Source of the DNA: Faeciplasma sp048393055
GTDB lineage: Bacteria > Bacillota > Clostridia > Oscillospirales > Ruminococcaceae
Assembly (NCBI GenBank): GCA_048393055.1
Contig: DBFJJS010000016.1
Span: 62,001 to 126,000, forward strand
DNA: 64,000 bases
Direction of reading: 5' to 3'
Within the stretch, counting starts at the first letter, position 1; each line of letters begins with the position of its first letter. Below the pieces are notes generated by a model. That model was given only the letters and a program-made list of their open reading frames with translations, searched no databases and was not told the origin of the DNA. Shown one piece after another: positions 60,447 through 64,000 of the stretch. Made by a program: the position numbers and the translations under genes.

Positions 60447-60617
60447 TTAGCAGCTTCTTGCCTTAAAGGTCTTGCATTCAGTCTGCGCGGAGCAGTTAGG
60501 GTTTGAACATCCGCAGCTGCAAACGTCAATCTTACCTGCTACGCATTCCTGAGAATTTCTGTTGTAAACACAGCTTGAAATATTGCATTTTACGCCGTAA
60601 ATTTTATCTTGTTCCAT
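60447..60617 (-). CDS. DUF1540 small cysteine-rich protein
   Basis: 56 residues, with nine cysteines. It starts MEQDKIYGVKCNISSCVYN and has CVAGKIDVCSCGCSNPNC, then TECKTFKARSC. The spacing (VKCNISSCVYN ... TECKTF) fits DUF1540, short presumably metal-binding proteins common in spore-forming Firmicutes. AAAGGA lies upstream on the minus strand. It is the only coding sequence in the 60376-60728 interval. A further hairpin, CAAGCGGC/GCCGCTTG (60653-60676), lies between it and the divergent phosphoesterase. Confidence 0.85.
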   Translation of the reverse strand: MEQDKIYGVKCNISSCVYNRNSQECVAGKIDVCSCGCSNPNCSAQTECKTFKARSC

Positions 60618-60728
60618 GATTAATCATTCCTTTCAGCTTAAGATAGATGCTTCAAGCGGCTTTTAACTGCCGCTTGCATAACTATTATTTGAATAAACGT
60701 TAAATATATTCGGAGGTGATGAAAAAGA

Positions 60729-61457
60729 GTGTCGCTGTTTGTTATAGCAGACCTTCATCTTTCGTTTTCATCAGATAAGCCAATGGATATATTTAAAGGC
60801 TGGGAAGGTCATGCGCAAAAGCTATACAACAATTGGCAGAATGTAGTTAAGCCGTACGACACAGTTGTTATACCTGGCGATATATCATGGGCGATCGGCT
60901 TGAATAATACTCTTGAGGATTTTAAATTTATTGACAGTTTAAATGGCAGAAAAATAATTTTGAAGGGCAATCACGATTACTGGTGGACTACAAAAACCAA
61001 GGCGGATAACTTTTTTAAGGAGAATGGTCTTACCACGTTGAATATACTTAATAATAACCACTACGAATACGACGGAGTCGGTATTTGCGGCACAAGAGGG
61101 TGGATCAATGACGGCAGTGAGCCTGCCGACGCAAAGGTAATACGTAGAGAAGCCATGAGGCTTGAGCGCTCAGTACAGGGCGCGCTTAACGCAGGACTTT
61201 ACCCCGTTGTGTTTTTGCACTATCCTCCGGTCTTTGCCGGGTCGGTCAATCTTGACATAATGCAGGTTCTGCAAAGATATGAGATAAAGCTTTGCTTTTA
61301 CGGGCATCTTCACGGACCGTCATGTTCAATGGCGGTAAATGGAGAGAAATTTGGTATTGAGTTCAGACTGATTTCAAGTGATTATTTGCATTTCATGCCA
61401 TGCAACATTACTGAAATTGTGCATAATACCAAAAAAGAATTTTGCTATAGAAAATGA
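60729..61457 (+). CDS. Cytoplasmic metallophosphoesterase
   Basis: 242 residues, no signal peptide. Calcineurin-like motifs: FVIADLHLSF, IPGDISWAI, LKGNHDYWW, FLHYPPVF and YGHLHGPSC. This fits the YkuE-unlike, tig-linked phosphohydrolase group of clostridia. The GTG start follows GGAGGTG. It lies 63 bp before tig. Substrate unknown. Confidence 0.88.
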   Translation: MSLFVIADLHLSFSSDKPMDIFKGWEGHAQKLYNNWQNVVKPYDTVVIPGDISWAIGLNNTLEDFKFIDSLNGRKIILKGNHDYWWTTKTKADNFFKENGLTTLNILNNNHYEYDGVGICGTRGWINDGSEPADAKVIRREAMRLERSVQGALNAGLYPVVFLHYPPVFAGSVNLDIMQVLQRYEIKLCFYGHLHGPSCSMAVNGEKFGIEFRLISSDYLHFMPCNITEIVHNTKKEFCYRK

Positions 61458-61520
61458 TTTTTTTTTATGTTATAATTATATACTGTGTACTAATATCATC
61501 ACCATACAGGAGGACGTAAC

Positions 61521-62798
61521 ATGTTAAAATCAAAAAATCAAGTTGAAACTAATAAATATGAATTGGAGATAGAGGTTTCGGCAGAGGCGTTTGAGGATGC
61601 TGTTCAAAAGGTATATCTTAAAAACAAGTCGAAAATCTCTGTTCCAGGTTTCCGCCCCGGAAAAGCTCCCAGAAAGATAATTGAAAAGGAGTATGGAGAG
61701 GCGGTATTTTATGAGGACGCCGTAAACACCGTATACGGTCCCGCTATTGAAGATGCTGTAAAGGAAGCTGAACTTACGTTGGTTACAGCTCCGGACGTTG
61801 AGGTGACCGATGTTTCTAAGGAAAGCGGCGTTAAATTCAAGGCTACATGCATAACTAAGCCCGTAGTTGATATTAAGGACTATAAGGGAATAAATGTTAA
61901 AAAGGATGTCAATGCTGTTACAGACGAGCAGATCGAACATGAAATTGATCATATGCTTGAACGAAATGCAAGAACTATCAGCGTTGATGATAGGGCTTGC
62001 CAAAACGGCGACGACGTTGTAATAGACTTTGAGGGCTTTAAGGATGGTGCTCCGTTTGAAGGCGGAAAGGCGGAGAAGTTTACGCTTAAGCTCGGAAGCG
62101 GTCAGTTTATTCCCGGATTTGAGGATCAGATTGTAGGACATAATGCTGGCGACGAATTTGAAATAAACGTAACCTTCCCTGAGGATTATCAGGCTAAGGA
62201 GCTTGCAGGAGCGCCGGTAACCTTTAAAATCAAGCTGCACGAGATCAAAACGGTTGAGCTGCCAGAGCTTGACGACGATTTTGTCAAGGACACATCAGAT
62301 TTCAATACCGTCGACGAGCTTAAGGCTGATATCAGAAAAAAACTTGAGGAGACTGCCGAAAAGCAGGCTGAGTCAAAGGTAGAATCAGATATTTTTGACG
62401 CTGTGATCGAAAAGCTTGAGGGCGAAATTCCCGAGGTAATGTACGACAATAAAGTCAACGATATGATAAATGACCTTTCGGCAAGACTTTCTCAGCAGGG
62501 AATTGAGCTTAATATGTATCTTCAGTTCACCGGTATGACCATGGATTCGCTGAAGAAGACATATCGTGAGCAGGCTGAAAAGCAGGTTAAGCTTAGACTT
62601 GCGCTTGAAAAGATTGTCGAGCTTGAAAATATTGATGCAAGCGATGAGGATATAGAAAAGGAATACGCTACTATCGCAGAGCATTATAAGATGCCTGTCG
62701 AAACTGTTAAGCAGTATATCAGACCTGAGGATATTAAGCTCGATGTTGAGGTCGGGAAAGCTGTCGATATGGTCAAGGCAGCGGCTGTTGTTGAGTAA
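61521..62798 (+). CDS. tig: Trigger factor
   Basis: 425 residues. Ribosome-bound chaperone and prolyl isomerase. The ribosome-binding signature is VPGFRPGKAPRKIIEKEYG. The FKBP-type domain is at about 150-240 (GDDVVIDFEGFKDGAPFEGG, GHNAGDEFEINVTFPEDY). The rest is the helical chaperone domain. AGGAGG precedes the ATG, and a TATAAT lies at 61471-61476 with no good -35 box. It is followed by clpP and clpX, the widespread arrangement. Confidence 0.96.
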   Translation: MLKSKNQVETNKYELEIEVSAEAFEDAVQKVYLKNKSKISVPGFRPGKAPRKIIEKEYGEAVFYEDAVNTVYGPAIEDAVKEAELTLVTAPDVEVTDVSKESGVKFKATCITKPVVDIKDYKGINVKKDVNAVTDEQIEHEIDHMLERNARTISVDDRACQNGDDVVIDFEGFKDGAPFEGGKAEKFTLKLGSGQFIPGFEDQIVGHNAGDEFEINVTFPEDYQAKELAGAPVTFKIKLHEIKTVELPELDDDFVKDTSDFNTVDELKADIRKKLEETAEKQAESKVESDIFDAVIEKLEGEIPEVMYDNKVNDMINDLSARLSQQGIELNMYLQFTGMTMDSLKKTYREQAEKQVKLRLALEKIVELENIDASDEDIEKEYATIAEHYKMPVETVKQYIRPEDIKLDVEVGKAVDMVKAAAVVE

Positions 62799-62843
62799 TT
62801 AAATATTTAACTTTGTTATTCTTTATAAAGGAGGAGAACAATA

Positions 62844-63431
62844 ATGGCACTTGTACCAAATGTTATTGAGCAGACCAGCCATGGAGAAAGGTTTTACGAC
62901 ATTTTTTCAAGGCTTTTAAACGACAGGATTATAGTCTTGTCAGATGAAGTTAATGACGCTACCGCGAGTATTGTGGTCGCGCAACTTCTGTTTCTTGAGA
63001 GCCAGGATTCAGAAAAGGATATTTACCTTTATATAAACAGCCCCGGCGGCTCGATTACGGCAGGAATGGCTATATATGATACTATGCAGTATGTAAAGTG
63101 TGACGTTTCAACAATATGTGTTGGAATGGCTGCATCAATGGGAGCGGTACTTCTTGCCGGAGGAGCAAAGGGTAAGAGAATTGCTCTTCCGCACAGTGAA
63201 ATTATGATCCACCAGCCTCTAATAGGAGGAGGACTTTCGGGTCAGTGTACTGATATTAAAATCCATTCTGACCATATGGTAAAAACTCGTGAAAAGCTCA
63301 ATAAGATACTTGCGCACGATACAGGAAGGTCCTTGGAGGAAATTGAAAGAGATACCGACAGAGATAACTTTATGACTGCGGAGGAAGCCGTTGAATACGG
63401 ACTTATCGACAAGGTCATAACAAGACAGTAA
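62844..63431 (+). CDS. clpP: ATP-dependent Clp protease proteolytic subunit
   Basis: 195 residues. Catalytic Ser in CVGMAASMGAVLLAGG, His in IMIHQPLIGG, Asp in DTDRDNFMTAEEA. The N-terminal LVPNVIEQTSHGERFYDIFS is typical of the axial loop region. GGAGGAG precedes the ATG. It forms a barrel with ClpX, encoded 71 bp downstream. Confidence 0.97.
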   Translation: MALVPNVIEQTSHGERFYDIFSRLLNDRIIVLSDEVNDATASIVVAQLLFLESQDSEKDIYLYINSPGGSITAGMAIYDTMQYVKCDVSTICVGMAASMGAVLLAGGAKGKRIALPHSEIMIHQPLIGGGLSGQCTDIKIHSDHMVKTREKLNKILAHDTGRSLEEIERDTDRDNFMTAEEAVEYGLIDKVITRQ

Positions 63432-63502
63432 TACAGTAATATTGTTGTTGCCGGGCTGTTATAGGCTTGGCAACGCTTTATATCATCAAGGAGGCATATA
63501 TT

Positions 63503-64000
63503 TTGGCTGGAGTGGACAACGGCAAAAACGAAGTGGGCATGAGAAGGTGCAATTTCTGCGGTAAGCTTGAAAATCGCACCAAGAGCCTGTTTTCAGCAGG
63601 AGATGTTCATATATGCGACGAGTGCGTTTTGTTCTGCTATGATATTCTTGAGGAAAGAAATCTTATCGACAAGCCGGGAAAGACGGACGTCTCCGGTATT
63701 ACGCTTACTAAGCCGGAGGAAATAAAAAAAGCTCTTGATCAGTATGTAATAGGGCAGGAGAAAGCTAAGCTTGCTCTGTCTGTTGCAGTTTATAATCATT
63801 ATAAAAGGATTCTAAACAGCAGTGAGAATGACAACGATGTTGAAATTCAAAAGTCAAATGTTCTGCTTTTGGGCCCCACCGGTGTGGGAAAAACGCTTTT
63901 GGCTCAGACGCTTGCCAAAACTCTTAACGTGCCGTTTGCAATTGCAGACGCCACTACGCTTACAGAGGCAGGATATGTAGGAGACGACGTTGAGAATGTG
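63503..64000 (+). CDS. clpX: ATP-dependent Clp protease ATP-binding subunit ClpX (3' cut by window)
   Basis: First 166 codons; the gene runs out of the window. The N-terminal zinc-binding domain has CNFCGK and CDECV. The AAA+ domain follows with ALDQYVIGQEKAKLALSVAV and Walker A LLGPTGVGKTLLAQTLA, then ADATTLTEAGYVGDDVE. The TTG at 63503 is preferred because AAGGAGG (63488-63494) sits 8 bases before it; an ATG at 63539 is in frame but has no such site. Confidence 0.95.
   Translation, partial: MAGVDNGKNEVGMRRCNFCGKLENRTKSLFSAGDVHICDECVLFCYDILEERNLIDKPGKTDVSGITLTKPEEIKKALDQYVIGQEKAKLALSVAVYNHYKRILNSSENDNDVEIQKSNVLLLGPTGVGKTLLAQTLAKTLNVPFAIADATTLTEAGYVGDDVENV

Noticed and set aside
61530..62240. 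236-codon minus-strand frame over tig
   Set aside because: Antisense of trigger factor; no motif.

Overview
The window looks like chromosomal DNA of a spore-forming member of the Clostridia, most like the Ruminococcaceae/Oscillospiraceae. Supporting signs are AGGAGG-type ribosome sites, TTGACA/TATAAT promoters with 17-bp spacing, a FabK-type fatty acid operon, a B. subtilis-like ARG box, an intact spoIIID, a SpoIVFB-like protease and a DUF1540 gene. This placement is inferred from gene content. No rRNA, tRNA or CRISPR array was recognised.

Layout. 1-7 kb holds the dnaE 3' end, a DUF4353 surface protein, trpS, a small membrane protein gene, ychF and, on the minus strand, gap. 7.2-16.7 kb is a type II fatty acid operon (acpP-fabK-fabD-fabG-fabF-accB-fabZ-accC-accD-accA) followed by an acyl-CoA synthetase; fabH is not in it. 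16.9-18.9 kb is a multi-PAS sensor with a C-terminal winged helix. 19.2-23.5 kb is argC-argJ-argB-argD behind a promoter that coincides with an ARG box. About 1 kb of AT-rich, gene-free DNA follows.

24.5-37.4 kb is the most unusual part. A regulator leads a tightly packed run: nucleotidyltransferase, dTMP-kinase-like protein, a dedicated acyl carrier protein, a BtrH-like protein, an AMP-dependent ligase and a CYTH protein. In the same direction follow a DUF1906-like glycosidase-fold protein, a small unknown protein, a large RHS/YD-repeat protein, a membrane protein that carries the same N-terminal tag as the RHS protein, and a phage-type lysis cassette (XhlA-like protein, holin, amidase). My best reading is carrier-protein chemistry combined with nucleotide/phosphate chemistry, next to an RHS protein with its own lysis genes. 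The product and the functional link between the halves are unknown.

37.4-49.9 kb is a decaying accessory region. It contains three copies of the spoIIID 5' region, two truncated or deleted and one intact at 49.6 kb. Between them lie a secreted Cys-containing protein, two propeller-like lipoprotein genes (one with a nonsense codon), an ABC ATPase with a frameshifted permease, remnants of AraC-type regulators, a secreted metallophosphoesterase and a twice-frameshifted ABC exporter.

50-64 kb returns to housekeeping genes: a DtxR-type regulator, a TrkA/KtrA-like protein, an MFS transporter, an M50 protease, a radical-SAM protein with its DUF2344 partner, rplS-lepB-rbgA-rnhB-yraN, thrC, DUF1540, a metallophosphoesterase, and tig-clpP-clpX (clpX cut by the window end).
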